Positions 7,891 to 17,128 of a stretch of 23,812 nt of DNA are shown piece by piece. Numbering within the stretch: position 1 is the first letter of the stretch; the number at the start of each line of letters is the position of its first letter. The notes beneath the pieces were generated by a model. The model saw only the letters and a list, made by a program, of their open reading frames with translations, did not search any database and was not told the DNA's origin. The DNA comes from Syntrophaceae bacterium UBA6078 (lineage in GTDB: Bacteria > Desulfobacterota > Syntrophia > Syntrophales > UBA2210): assembly GCA_002428735.1 (NCBI GenBank), contig DIXO01000076.1:1-23812 (forward strand), read 5' to 3'. The position numbers and the translations under genes are program-made.

Positions 7891-9215
7891 ATCGCCGCAG
7901 GGAAATCAAACCCGTTGTCATCATCGGTGGCGGTCTCGCGGGATGCGAGGCTGCCTGGCAGACAGCGAAAAGGGGGATATATCCCCTTCTCTATGAGATG
8001 AAGCCCGCGCGCTTCTCTCCCGCCCACACCTCGGCGCTCCTCGCGGAGCTGGTATGCAGCAACTCCTTTCGTTCCAATGCGCCTGAGAATGCCGTCGGTC
8101 TTCTCAAGGAGGAGATGCGCATGATGGGCTCCCTCACCATGGAGGCAGCCGACGCCACGGCTGTTCCGGCAGGGAAAGCTCTTGCCGTGGACAGGACCTT
8201 ATTTTCACGCTACATCGAAGAACGGCTCTCTTCGGCGGGAGTCAACATAGTACGTGAAGAGGTCACCCGAATACCCGATGAATTTATCGTTATCATCGCC
8301 ACAGGGCCCCTCACGTCAGACACTCTGGCGCAGGAGATCTCAACGCTCACCGGCGGGGAATACCTCCATTTCTATGACGCAATTTCTCCTGTCGTGGAAG
8401 CCGAATCCATCGATCATACCCGTGTTTTCAGGGCATCAAGATACGGAGAGGAGAACGAAAGGGGAGACTACCTGAACTGCCCCCTCACCCAGGAGGAATA
8501 CGAGCGGTTCTGGACGGAACTGATGAAGGGAGAAGAGGTGCCTCTCAGGGGTTTCGAAGACAGACACTGTTTCGAGGGGTGCCTTCCCATCGAGGTCCTG
8601 GCGAGGAGAGGACCAAAGACCCTCCTCTTCGGTCCTATGAAACCGGTGGGGCTCATCGACCCGAAAACGGGGAAGCGTCCTTACGCCGTGGTGCAGCTCA
8701 GGCAGGAAAACAGCGAGGGGACTCTTTATAATATGGTGGGATTTCAGACGAAATTGACATGGACCGAGCAGAGGCGGATACTGAGGATAATTCCAGGGCT
8801 CGAAAAGACGGATTTCGCGAGATACGGCAGCATACACCGTAATACCTTCATCAATTCCCCTGCCCTGCTGAGAAAGACGCTCCAGCTTCAATCGAACAAT
8901 GATATCTTCTTTGCGGGACAGATCACGGGGGTCGAAGGGTACGTGGAATCGGCGGCCATGGGGCTGATGGCGGGGCTAAATGTCTGCCGGCACGCAGCGG
9001 GGCAGGATATGACGCCCCCTTCGAGAACGACCGCTCTGGGGGCGCTTCTTCATCATATTACCAACGCAGATTACAAAACCTTCCAGCCCATGAACGTGAA
9101 TTTTGGCCTTTTTGATCCTCTCGAAGGCCGGGTACGGAAGAAGGAACGGGGACGGCAGTATGCAAAGCGCTCCCTTACCGCGCTGAAAAGTTGGATGGAA
9201 TTATACGTTTCGTGA
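7887..9215 (+). CDS. trmFO: Methylenetetrahydrofolate-tRNA (uracil-5-)-methyltransferase TrmFO
   Basis: A 442-aa FAD- and folate-dependent enzyme that makes 5-methyluridine at position 54 in the T loop of tRNAs, using methylenetetrahydrofolate as carbon donor. The FAD-binding motif VVIIGGGLAGCEAA is at 10-23. Signature stretches include ELVCSNSFRSN (Cys57) and CFEGCLPIEVLA (Cys232), probably matching the two catalytic cysteines known in the Bacillus enzyme, and FAGQITGVEGYVESAA near 342-357. The GTG start at 7887 overlaps the topA stop (GTGA) and has AGGGA five bases upstream. The frame stays open upstream into topA, but that extension is topA antiphase and not family-like. The gene's end overlaps the convergent coaX by 15 bp. 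Confidence 0.96.
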   Translation: MNRRREIKPVVIIGGGLAGCEAAWQTAKRGIYPLLYEMKPARFSPAHTSALLAELVCSNSFRSNAPENAVGLLKEEMRMMGSLTMEAADATAVPAGKALAVDRTLFSRYIEERLSSAGVNIVREEVTRIPDEFIVIIATGPLTSDTLAQEISTLTGGEYLHFYDAISPVVEAESIDHTRVFRASRYGEENERGDYLNCPLTQEEYERFWTELMKGEEVPLRGFEDRHCFEGCLPIEVLARRGPKTLLFGPMKPVGLIDPKTGKRPYAVVQLRQENSEGTLYNMVGFQTKLTWTEQRRILRIIPGLEKTDFARYGSIHRNTFINSPALLRKTLQLQSNNDIFFAGQITGVEGYVESAAMGLMAGLNVCRHAAGQDMTPPSRTTALGALLHHITNADYKTFQPMNVNFGLFDPLEGRVRKKERGRQYAKRSLTALKSWMELYVS

Positions 9216-9965
9216 ATGGATGATCCGGAGTCCTTCCAGGGTCAGCATCTCGTCAACATGCTGGACAGTGCTGGTTTCGTCGGCTATAACCCCCGCCAAG
9301 CCTCCCGTCGCGATAACCGTGCACTCAGTCCCCGCCTCTTTCTTGATACGATTTACAATTCCATCGACAAGACCTGCATAACCAAAGATGATTCCCGCCT
9401 GCATGCTGCTGATCGTATCTCTGGCGATCACCTGCCGGGGTCTGGTTAATTCGACAGGAGGAAGTTTAGATGCCCGCCTGAAGAGCGCCTCGCTCGATAT
9501 GACAACTCCGGGGGCAATACACCCGCCCATATATTCCCCCTTCTTTGTCACATAATCGAAGGTGGTAGCCGTACCGAAATCGACAACGATGAGATCCCCC
9601 TCATACTTATCATGAGCGGCAACGGCGTTGACGATCCTGTCGGCCCCAACCTCCCGTGGATTATCATAGAATATGGGCATGCCGGTCCTGATCCCCGGCC
9701 CCACGATAAGGGGAGTCACATGAAAATACTTCCTGCAGAGGGGCTCCAGTATGTTCAGCATGGAAGGAACCACGCAGGATATGATGATATTACTGATAGA
9801 GCGCGAGCCTATTTTACTGGTTTTGTAGAGGTTCAGGATCAGCATCCCGTATTCGTCGATGGTGTGATCAACCACCGTACGAATTCTCCAGTGGTTCAGC
9901 AGTTTGTCCTGTTCATAAATACCGATAACGGTATTGGTGTTTCCCACATCGATGACCAGCAGCAT
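9201..9965 (-). CDS. coaX: Type III pantothenate kinase
   Basis: A 254-aa CoaX that phosphorylates pantothenate, the first step of CoA synthesis. It belongs to the acetate/sugar kinase-Hsp70-actin fold, and the family needs a monovalent cation and resists CoA feedback. Visible motifs are DVGNTNT (6-12, phosphate loop), GADR (107-110, catalytic Asp109) and DFGTATT (129-135). It starts at ATG 6 bp after the birA stop and is the last gene of the pgk-to-coaX run. birA-coaX adjacency is common and sometimes includes fusion of the two. The stop TAA lies inside the final codons of the convergent trmFO, with no terminator visible between them. Confidence 0.97.
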   Translation of the reverse strand: MLLVIDVGNTNTVIGIYEQDKLLNHWRIRTVVDHTIDEYGMLILNLYKTSKIGSRSISNIIISCVVPSMLNILEPLCRKYFHVTPLIVGPGIRTGMPIFYDNPREVGADRIVNAVAAHDKYEGDLIVVDFGTATTFDYVTKKGEYMGGCIAPGVVISSEALFRRASKLPPVELTRPRQVIARDTISSMQAGIIFGYAGLVDGIVNRIKKEAGTECTVIATGGLAGVIADETSTVQHVDEMLTLEGLRIIHSRNV

Positions 9966-9971
9966 TGGCGT

Positions 9972-10769
9972 TTACCCGTCTTTCTGTATTGTTACATCCC
10001 CGAATCGTATTGAAATGTTTCTATGGTGCTCATCAAGGAGCAGGAGAATGCCCTCATCGTCTATCCCCTGGCATCGCCCCCTGTGCCTGACAGTTCCGTC
10101 CGTTACCTCCACCATTTGTCCGGCCATTCCCGAATATTCCAGCCATCGGTCTCTCACGGGTGCGAGACCGTCTCGCAGAAAAATTCGGTACCATTGTTCC
10201 AAGAGCCGGTACAGTCCGGCGGTCAGGTCGAGGCGTGAGACCTCGCGAGAGGTTTCTTCCCTGAGAGATGTAGACAGGGGACGAAGATCTTCCTGAAAGT
10301 CGTCCGGTTCCATATTGACATTAATGCCGATACCCACAACCACAAACTCTACCTCAGGCCCCTTGCTTCTCATCTCCGTCAGAATGCCGGAGATCTTTCT
10401 CCCTCCCGCCAGGACGTCGTTGGGCCACTTAAGGGCGACGGGGCAATAACCGTTCAGCAATTCGGCAACGGCCACTCCGGCAACAAAAACCAGCCCTGTG
10501 GCGAAGGCGGGGGGTATGGGGGGACGCAAGATAACCGAGGTATAGAGATTCCGGCCGGGAGGCGAATGCCATACCCTCCCCCTCAGTCTTCCCCTTCCGG
10601 CCGTTTGGCGGTCGGCTACCACCACTTCTCCTTCACGGGCGCCATGGGTGGCAAGAACATCGGCATGGCTGTTTGTTGAATCAATGGTCTCGAAGAAATG
10701 AATCCTGCTGCCTATGAGACCGCCGGTGGTGATTCTCTCGAGAGATTCTTTGCTGAAATCCTGATGCAT
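9972..10769 (-). CDS. birA: Biotin--[acetyl-CoA carboxylase] ligase, monofunctional
   Basis: A protein of about 265 aa that activates biotin with ATP and attaches it to carboxyl-carrier protein lysines. The catalytic motif GRGRLRGR is at about 58-65 and KWPNDV at about 114-119, followed by GILTEM and GIGINVN. The C-terminal SH3-like domain occupies about 215-265. The N-terminal helix-turn-helix of E. coli BirA is absent, so it should not itself repress biotin genes. I chose the ATG at 10769, close to GGA; an in-frame GTG at 10781 is an alternative and neither has a strong ribosome-binding site. It lies between nadC (35 bp upstream) and coaX (6 bp downstream). Confidence 0.95.
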   Translation of the reverse strand: MHQDFSKESLERITTGGLIGSRIHFFETIDSTNSHADVLATHGAREGEVVVADRQTAGRGRLRGRVWHSPPGRNLYTSVILRPPIPPAFATGLVFVAGVAVAELLNGYCPVALKWPNDVLAGGRKISGILTEMRSKGPEVEFVVVGIGINVNMEPDDFQEDLRPLSTSLREETSREVSRLDLTAGLYRLLEQWYRIFLRDGLAPVRDRWLEYSGMAGQMVEVTDGTVRHRGRCQGIDDEGILLLLDEHHRNISIRFGDVTIQKDG

Positions 10770-10804
10770 AGTTCCGTACACTGAAACGACTTGCCTGTTC
10801 TTTC

Positions 10805-11662
10805 TTATTTCCGCGTCTCTTTGAAGAGGAGTGATATATCGGCTGCGGGGGCGGAGTGAGTCAAGGCTCCGACGGAGATGAGATCGACCCCCGTCAGGGC
10901 GATTTCCCTCACATTTGACAGGGTGACATTCCCCGAAGCCTCAACCAGCGCCCTTCCGCTGATGACGGTAACCGCTTCTTTCATTGCGTCGACCCCCATG
11001 TTGTCCAGCATGATGATATCAACCTTCGCTGCGAGGGCCTCGTCGACTTCCTGAAGGTTTTTCGTCTCCACCTCGATCCGTATCCCCGGAGGGAGGGTTT
11101 TCTTTACTTTTTCAACGGCCAGGGAGATGCTTCCCGCGGCGCTGATGTGGTTGTCCTTGATCAGAACCTGGTCGTAGAGCCCGAACCGGTGGTTCGTGCC
11201 TCCTCCAGCCGTGACCGCGTATTTTTCCAGGCATCTGAGGGTGGGCGTGGTCTTCCTCGTATCCATGATCTTCACCCCCGTCCCCTGTACCGCTTCAACA
11301 TATCGATGGGTCAACGTGGCAATTCCGCACATCCTCTGAAAAAAGTTCAAGGCCACCCGTTCCGCCATGAGAATGGACTTCAGGCTCCCCGAGACGCAGG
11401 CAAGTATGTCTCCCCTCCCCGCCGACCGGCCGTCGGAGAAATGAGCCTCAACGGCCAGAGTGGGGTCACGGGTAAGAAATACCTCCTTGAAGACATCGAT
11501 CCCTCCGATAACGATACCCCCCTTTGAAACCGCTTGGGCGGCGCCGGTCTCCCGGCCGGTCAGTATGGCCGTCGTCGTCAGGTCGCCCGATCCGATGTCT
11601 TCTTCAAGGGCCTTTCCGATCAGTTCTTTCACGCCGGCATCTGCAAGCATAGGAAGCCTCAT
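10805..11662 (-). CDS. nadC: Nicotinate-nucleotide pyrophosphorylase (quinolinate phosphoribosyltransferase)
   Basis: A 285-aa NadC that converts quinolinate and PRPP to nicotinate mononucleotide, CO2 and pyrophosphate in de novo NAD synthesis. Typical stretches are EEDIGSGDLTT (20-30), the RVALNFFQRMCGIAT segment, MDTRKTTPTLR, GGGTNHRFGLYDQVLIKDNH in the active site, and EVETKNLQE later on. Full family length. Its ATG overlaps the valS stop (ATGA, 4 bp), so translation is probably coupled. nadA and nadB are not in the window. Confidence 0.97.
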   Translation of the reverse strand: MRLPMLADAGVKELIGKALEEDIGSGDLTTTAILTGRETGAAQAVSKGGIVIGGIDVFKEVFLTRDPTLAVEAHFSDGRSAGRGDILACVSGSLKSILMAERVALNFFQRMCGIATLTHRYVEAVQGTGVKIMDTRKTTPTLRCLEKYAVTAGGGTNHRFGLYDQVLIKDNHISAAGSISLAVEKVKKTLPPGIRIEVETKNLQEVDEALAAKVDIIMLDNMGVDAMKEAVTVISGRALVEASGNVTLSNVREIALTGVDLISVGALTHSAPAADISLLFKETRK

Positions 11663-14310
11663 CCCATATCTCGAAGCCTGGCCAGGGCGTCTTCAAGCAC
11701 CCGATTCTTTTCCCGCAGGGCGTTGAACTTGGCCTCTTCCTTTTCCACGATTTCGGGGGACGCCTTCTTCAGGAAATCCTGATTCCCCAATTTCCTGGAA
11801 ACGAAAGAAAGGTCTTTCTCAATCTTTTTGATCTCCCTTTCAAGCCGCTCTTTCTCGGCCGCGATATCCACAACCCCCTCCAGAAACACATGCACCCTGA
11901 TAGAGCCCACGACTCCCGTCGCGGATCCCTTTGGTTCCGGAACATTCACGTCCATCTCCAACCCTTCCAGGTTCGCAAGGTCCCGTATGTATTCCTTCCC
12001 GGAGTTCATGACGGAAAGCCGATTGGCGTCCGGCGCGGAAACGAGGACCCTCAGCCTCTTTGAAGGACTGATATTCATGACACCCCGGATGTTTCTCACG
12101 CTGGTAATGACGTTCATGATGATTTCCATCCGGGAGCGGGCATCTTCATCCTCGAGGGAGGCGTCCGGCTCGGGGAACCGGCTCACCATGATGTACCCTT
12201 CACCCTCCGTGAGTTTCTGCCATATCTCCTCAGTGACAAAGGGGATGAAAGGATGGAGGAGTTGAAGGGCCGTTTTCAGGGTGCTAAGGAGTGTATACTG
12301 CGCGGCGCGTTTCGTTTTATCTGGCTGTTTACCGTACAGGGCCGGCTTGATCAGTTCAAGATACCAGTCGCAGAACTCATGCCAGAAAAACTGATAGATC
12401 CTCCCTGCGGCGTCATTGAAGCGGTACTCGTCGAGGTGCTGCCTCACGTCGCCTACGGCGCGGTTGAGGCTGTCCATGATCCACCGGTCACACAGCGAAA
12501 AATCCCCCTTCTCCGGGGCCTGTCCGGAATAGTCCTCAAGGTTCATCAGGGAGAAGCGCGCCGTGTTCCATATCTTGTTGATAAAGTATCCATACCCCTG
12601 AATCCGATCCTCGGACATTTTGACGTCTCTCCCCTGCGCGGTAAAGGCTGCAAGAGTAAAGCGGATGGCATCGGCGCCATATTTGTCGATCATTTCGATC
12701 GGATCGACGCTGTTCCCCTTCGATTTGCTCATCTTCTCGCCCTTTTCATCGCGCACCAGGGCGTGGAGATATACATCCCTGAAGGGGACATCCCCCATGA
12801 CATAGAGCCCCATCATCATCATCCGCGCCACCCAGAAAAAGATGATATCGAAGCCGGTGATGAGGAGAGAGGTGGGGTAGAAGGTTTCAAGTGCGGGGGT
12901 CTTGTCGGGCCATCCCATGGTCGAAAAGGGCCAGAGGGCGGAACTGAACCACGTATCCAGGACATCTTCATCCTGGCTGAGAGAAGTCTCCCCGCACCCC
13001 GGACAGGTGTCGGGATCCTCGGTTGAGACAATCGTCTGGCCGCATCCGTCACAATACCATACCGGTATCCGGTGCCCCCACCATATCTGCCGTGAGATGC
13101 ACCAGTCCCGTATGTTGTCCATCCAGTCGAAATAGGTCGCCTCCCACATGGGGGGGACGATCTTTGTCTCACCCTTGACGACCGCCGCGATAGCGGACCG
13201 GGCCAACGGTTTGACCCTGACGAACCACTGCTTGGACACCATGGGCTCCACGGTGGTCTTGCACCGGTAGCAACGCCCCACGTTATGCGCGTAGGGCTCC
13301 GTTTTCACCAGATATTCCCCTGCCTTGAGGTCCTCCACAATATTGTTCCGGCAGGTGTAGCAGTCCTGTCCCCGGTAAATCCCCCCGTTTTCATTGATAA
13401 TGGCGTCACCGTCCATGATGGAAATAACCTCAAGGTTGTGGCGCTGCGCCATGGCAAAGTCGTTGGGATCGGCCGACGGGGTGATCTTCACGGCGCCGGT
13501 CCCGAATTCCTTGGCGACATAATCGTCCGCGATAACTGGTATCCGCTTGTTCACGATGGGAAGGATTACCTCCTTCCCGATGATGTCCGCGTATCGTTCG
13601 TCACCGGGGTTGACGGCGACAGCGGTATCCCCCAGCATCGTCTCCGGACGGGTAGTGGCCACAATGATTTCCCCTTCCCCCTCCGCATAGGGGTACCGGA
13701 TATGCCACAGGCTGGTGGCCTCTTCCTCGTACTCGACCTCCAGATCGGATATGGCTGTGTGGCAGCGGGGGCACCAGTTGACAATGTAGTCATCCTGGTA
13801 GATGAGATCATCATTGTAAAGCCGGACGAACACCTCGCGCACCGCCCGGGACAGCCCTTCATCCATGGTAAAGCGTTCCCGTGACCAGTCGCAGGAACAG
13901 CCCAGTTTGTGAAGCTGATTTATGATGACGCCGCCGTATTTCCGCCGCCATTCCCACACCCGCTCGATGAACTTATCCCGCCCGATGTCATGCCGCGTCG
14001 TCCCCTCGCGGGCCAGTTCCTGCTCCACCACATTCTGGGTGGCGATCCCCGCATGGTCGGTTCCGGGCATCCAGAGGGTATTATACCCCAGCATTCTCTT
14101 GTAGCGGACGATTATATCCTGAAGGGTATTATTGAGCGCGTGCCCGATGTGGAGAATCCCCGTCACATTCGGTGGTGGAATTACTATGGAAAACGGTTTT
14201 TTGTCGCTTACATCCTCGGCATGAAAAAGGCCCTCGTCAAGCCAGCGCCGGTACCACTTTTCTTCAACGTCTCGAGATTCATATGCCTTACTGAGTTCTT
14301 CTCTTCCCAT
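11659..14310 (-). CDS. valS: Valyl-tRNA synthetase
   Basis: An 883-aa class I synthetase charging tRNA-Val. The HIGH motif HIGH is at 54-57 within PPPNVTGILHIGHALN, and KMSKS is at 526-530. The CP1 editing domain, which hydrolyses misformed Thr-tRNA, spans about 190-340 with TTRPETMLGDTAV. Cysteine pairs at WCPRC (179-183), CYTC (317-320) with CYRC (347-350), and CDGCG with CPGCG (420-440) look like zinc-binding knuckles common in this subgroup. The C-terminal about 70 residues form the expected coiled coil. The ATG follows AAGGA at six bases. It lies 41 bp after miaA; no T-box or other leader is visible in that gap. Confidence 0.98.
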   Translation of the reverse strand: MGREELSKAYESRDVEEKWYRRWLDEGLFHAEDVSDKKPFSIVIPPPNVTGILHIGHALNNTLQDIIVRYKRMLGYNTLWMPGTDHAGIATQNVVEQELAREGTTRHDIGRDKFIERVWEWRRKYGGVIINQLHKLGCSCDWSRERFTMDEGLSRAVREVFVRLYNDDLIYQDDYIVNWCPRCHTAISDLEVEYEEEATSLWHIRYPYAEGEGEIIVATTRPETMLGDTAVAVNPGDERYADIIGKEVILPIVNKRIPVIADDYVAKEFGTGAVKITPSADPNDFAMAQRHNLEVISIMDGDAIINENGGIYRGQDCYTCRNNIVEDLKAGEYLVKTEPYAHNVGRCYRCKTTVEPMVSKQWFVRVKPLARSAIAAVVKGETKIVPPMWEATYFDWMDNIRDWCISRQIWWGHRIPVWYCDGCGQTIVSTEDPDTCPGCGETSLSQDEDVLDTWFSSALWPFSTMGWPDKTPALETFYPTSLLITGFDIIFFWVARMMMMGLYVMGDVPFRDVYLHALVRDEKGEKMSKSKGNSVDPIEMIDKYGADAIRFTLAAFTAQGRDVKMSEDRIQGYGYFINKIWNTARFSLMNLEDYSGQAPEKGDFSLCDRWIMDSLNRAVGDVRQHLDEYRFNDAAGRIYQFFWHEFCDWYLELIKPALYGKQPDKTKRAAQYTLLSTLKTALQLLHPFIPFVTEEIWQKLTEGEGYIMVSRFPEPDASLEDEDARSRMEIIMNVITSVRNIRGVMNISPSKRLRVLVSAPDANRLSVMNSGKEYIRDLANLEGLEMDVNVPEPKGSATGVVGSIRVHVFLEGVVDIAAEKERLEREIKKIEKDLSFVSRKLGNQDFLKKASPEIVEKEEAKFNALREKNRVLEDALARLRDMG

Positions 14311-14351
14311 GATACATCCTTGTCTGCCTTTTGCGATTCGAGTTGCGGGGA

Positions 14352-15314
14352 TCAGTTCCCCGGTACCCGGGATTCGACTGCCCTGCTTATCATACTTTCA
14401 TCTCGAGGGGCAAACCATTTGATGTCCGGATCCCGCCTGAACCAGGTCATCTGCCGCCGGGCGAAGTGTCTCGTGTCACGTTGTATGAGCCTCACCATAT
14501 CATCACGTGTCTGTTCTCCCCGGATATGGGAGAGGATATGGCGATAGGTCATTCCTTGGAGGGGGAGGGTTTCTTCGTCATACCCCATCTCCAGAAGTCG
14601 CCTCCCTTCGTCGACCAACCCGCCATCCACCATCCGTTCGACCCGGGTGTTAATCCTTTCATACAGAAGAGCACGGTCGATTCTGAGGCCTATCTTGATA
14701 TACTCATAAGATCTCCTCTCGAATCGATGCTCCTCCCGGATCGCGACAATCGAATGTCCGGTCCGTTCTATCACCTCAAGCGCCCTGATTATCCTGACGA
14801 GATCGTTCGGGTGGATACCCGCGGCCGCCTCCGGATCAATCCGCTTCAGGCGCTCATGCAGGTAGCCTGAGCCATACCGAGCGGCCGCTTCTTTGTATGA
14901 ATCACGAAGTCTCCCGTCGGCGCCGGGCGCCTGCAGGAGCCCGCCGAGGAGGGCATTCAGGTAGAGTCCCGTCCCTCCCACCACAAAAATACTTTTCTTA
15001 TTTTTTTGAAGAGCACGAATCGCCTCATCAGCCTGTTCGACAAACATGGCGGCGTTGAACTCTTCATCGGGATCGACCACATCGATCAGGTGATGGGGGG
15101 CCAGCGCCCGCTCTTCCGGCGAGGGTTTTGCGGTGCCGATATCCAGATGCCGGTACACCTGCATGGAATCAGCGCTGATGATCTCCCCGCCGAACCTTCC
15201 GGCGAGCCTGACCGCCAGGGCGGTCTTACCCACCCCGGTAGGACCGGTAATGATCGTGAGAAACGGTTTCGGGTGCGAAGCATTTCCGGCGGAGGTGAGC
15301 GTATCCGTTATCAT
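14352..15314 (-). CDS. miaA: tRNA dimethylallyltransferase MiaA
   Basis: A 320-aa enzyme that transfers dimethylallyl from DMAPP to N6 of A37 in tRNAs reading UNN codons. The P-loop GPTGVGKT is at 24-31, followed by SADSMQVYRHLDIGTAKPS with Asp49, and VGGTGLYLNALLGG as the substrate loop. The C-terminal FARRQMTWFRRD motif is typical. The ATG at 15314 overlaps the mutL stop (ATGA). The frame is open 162 bp further upstream, but that extension lies inside mutL and is not MiaA-like. The mutL-miaA pair is conserved in many bacteria. Its DMAPP substrate depends on the MEP pathway served by ispD and ispF nearby. Confidence 0.97.
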   Translation of the reverse strand: MITDTLTSAGNASHPKPFLTIITGPTGVGKTALAVRLAGRFGGEIISADSMQVYRHLDIGTAKPSPEERALAPHHLIDVVDPDEEFNAAMFVEQADEAIRALQKNKKSIFVVGGTGLYLNALLGGLLQAPGADGRLRDSYKEAAARYGSGYLHERLKRIDPEAAAGIHPNDLVRIIRALEVIERTGHSIVAIREEHRFERRSYEYIKIGLRIDRALLYERINTRVERMVDGGLVDEGRRLLEMGYDEETLPLQGMTYRHILSHIRGEQTRDDMVRLIQRDTRHFARRQMTWFRRDPDIKWFAPRDESMISRAVESRVPGN

Positions 15315-17119
15315 TTTCTCTTGAACATCCTCTCCAGATCCCTCACCCCTATCACGGTGTAGAGCGGCCTCCCATGGGGACAGGTAGCGGAGAATGGAAT
15401 CGCATCCAGGTCTCTGCAGAGCGCCGCCACCTCCGGCTCCGTGAGGGCATGGCTGGCCTTCACGGCGCCTTTGCACGCCATGACGGCAAGGATTTTATCG
15501 CGCATCTCATCAAGGTGATATGTCCGTCCGGTGTCATCAATCTCTTCCATGATATCGGAGAGCAGCTCTTCAAGGTTGCACCCGGAGAGGAAAGAGGGGA
15601 CCTGTTTCACCGCAACCGTGTTCTCTCCGTACTCCTCCACGCCGAGGCCCAGCGATTGCAGGATGTGGGCAATACCCATGAGGAGAGCCACGCGGCCGGG
15701 GCGCAAATTGACCACCTCAGGAATCAGGAGCCCCTGGGTACTGGGCTTTCCCCCCTGAGAAACCTTCAGTTTTTCAAAAAGCACCCGTTCGTGCGCGGCG
15801 TGCTGATCCATCAGGACCAGGGCGCTGCTCGATGAAAATATCAGATACGTTCCGGCAACCTGCCCCAGATAGGCAAGGGTGGAAAAGGATATTGTCTCTT
15901 CCGGAGCGGAGGGCTCGCCGGAAGAAACGGGCTGCCTTCCGATTGCTTCTCTCCGGCTTGGGAAACCCGGCAATGCGCTTCTCGTGGCCGGAGGAACGGG
16001 CATATCAAATGTGCGTTTTTCGACACCTGACTGGAGGACATATTGTTTCAGGGTTTCTCCGACCCGTTCACGGTATATCCCCGCCCCTTTGTCGGTGGAA
16101 GGATTTTGAAACCCGTGGAGGGACACGGACATCCCGGCCAGGGAGCGTGTGAGGGTCTCTCTGATGAGACCGTATATGTCGGAAGGATTCTGAAAACGCA
16201 CCTCCATCTTGGCCGGATGTACATTGATATCCACGTCGTCGGTGGGCATCTCTATAAAGAGGACCACGTAAGGAAACCTCCGGGGTTCTATCAGTCGCCG
16301 GTAGGCGGTTGTGACCGCATGATTCAGGAGTTTGTCCCTGATGAACCGGCCGTTGACGAAATAGTACTGTCCCTTGGCGTTCGATCGTGTCCGATCAGGC
16401 AGGGAGATGACGCCGGTGAGAAGCACCTTATCCCGTTCTCCCCGCACTTTCAGGGTGTGTTTTCCAAAGTCGTCTCCGAAGACGAGCGCGATCCGGTCGG
16501 CAAGATTTTCCGTCCACGGGACGGCGAGAACAGTCCTGCCGTTCGCGACAACCCGCATCTTGACACCGGGGCTGGAGAGGGCGAGGCGCACCACCGTGTC
16601 CATGCAGTGAGTCTGCTCGGTGGAATCTCCCTTCATGAACTTCTTTCTGGCAGGGGTGGAATAGAAAATATCGGTCACTCGGACCGATGTACCCACGGGA
16701 CAGCCGACATCGACAATCTCTTCGATCTTTCCGCCCCGGACTATCGCCCTCGTTCCCGAGAGGGAATCTTCCCGCTTCGTCAGCATTTCGATACGGGATA
16801 TGGAGGCGATGCTCGCCATGGCCTCCCCGCGGAAACCGAACGAGAGGATCCGATGTATGTCTTCAAATGTGTATATCTTGCTCGTGGCATGCCGCTCGAA
16901 GGCAAGAGCCACGTCATCCCGGTCAATCCCCCTTCCGTTGTCAACAACCCTGATCGACCGTTTGCCGCCTCCTTCCAGCTCAACCACGATATCGGTCGCC
17001 CCGGCATCAAGAGAATTTTCCACAAGCTCCTTCACAATGGACGCGGGCCTCTCAATCACCTCGCCGGCGGCTATCCGGTTGGACAGCGCCTCGGGCATGA
17101 CGACTATTTTCCCCTGCAA
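15311..17119 (-). CDS. mutL: DNA mismatch repair protein MutL, endonuclease type
   Basis: A 602-aa MutL. The GHKL ATPase N-terminus shows ELVENSLDAG (31-40), DNGRGI (60-65), ATSKI (78-82) and GFRGEA (95-100). A variable linker follows (about 330-410), then a C-terminal dimerisation and nuclease domain. DQHAAHERVLFE (438-449), ACKGAVKA (548-555) and CPHGRP (580-585) are the metal-binding motifs of the latent nicking endonuclease found where methyl-directed MutH is absent. Translation starts at TTG 17119 just after GAGGAGG; the family N-terminus (basic-hydrophobic, then LPE-like, IAAGEV) fits this start better than the internal ATG at codon 8. mutS is not in the window. The gene is coupled to miaA. 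Confidence 0.97.
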   Translation of the reverse strand: MQGKIVVMPEALSNRIAAGEVIERPASIVKELVENSLDAGATDIVVELEGGGKRSIRVVDNGRGIDRDDVALAFERHATSKIYTFEDIHRILSFGFRGEAMASIASISRIEMLTKREDSLSGTRAIVRGGKIEEIVDVGCPVGTSVRVTDIFYSTPARKKFMKGDSTEQTHCMDTVVRLALSSPGVKMRVVANGRTVLAVPWTENLADRIALVFGDDFGKHTLKVRGERDKVLLTGVISLPDRTRSNAKGQYYFVNGRFIRDKLLNHAVTTAYRRLIEPRRFPYVVLFIEMPTDDVDINVHPAKMEVRFQNPSDIYGLIRETLTRSLAGMSVSLHGFQNPSTDKGAGIYRERVGETLKQYVLQSGVEKRTFDMPVPPATRSALPGFPSRREAIGRQPVSSGEPSAPEETISFSTLAYLGQVAGTYLIFSSSSALVLMDQHAAHERVLFEKLKVSQGGKPSTQGLLIPEVVNLRPGRVALLMGIAHILQSLGLGVEEYGENTVAVKQVPSFLSGCNLEELLSDIMEEIDDTGRTYHLDEMRDKILAVMACKGAVKASHALTEPEVAALCRDLDAIPFSATCPHGRPLYTVIGVRDLERMFKRK

Positions 17120-17128
17120 GATGCCTCC

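Noticed and set aside
14311..14351. Leader regulation (T-box or attenuator) ahead of valS
   Set aside because: The gap is only 41 bp and shows no specifier or T-box sequence, only a ribosome-binding site.
15315..15476. Upstream extension of the miaA frame into mutL
   Set aside because: Out-of-frame reading of the mutL end; the ATG overlapping the mutL stop gives normal MiaA length.
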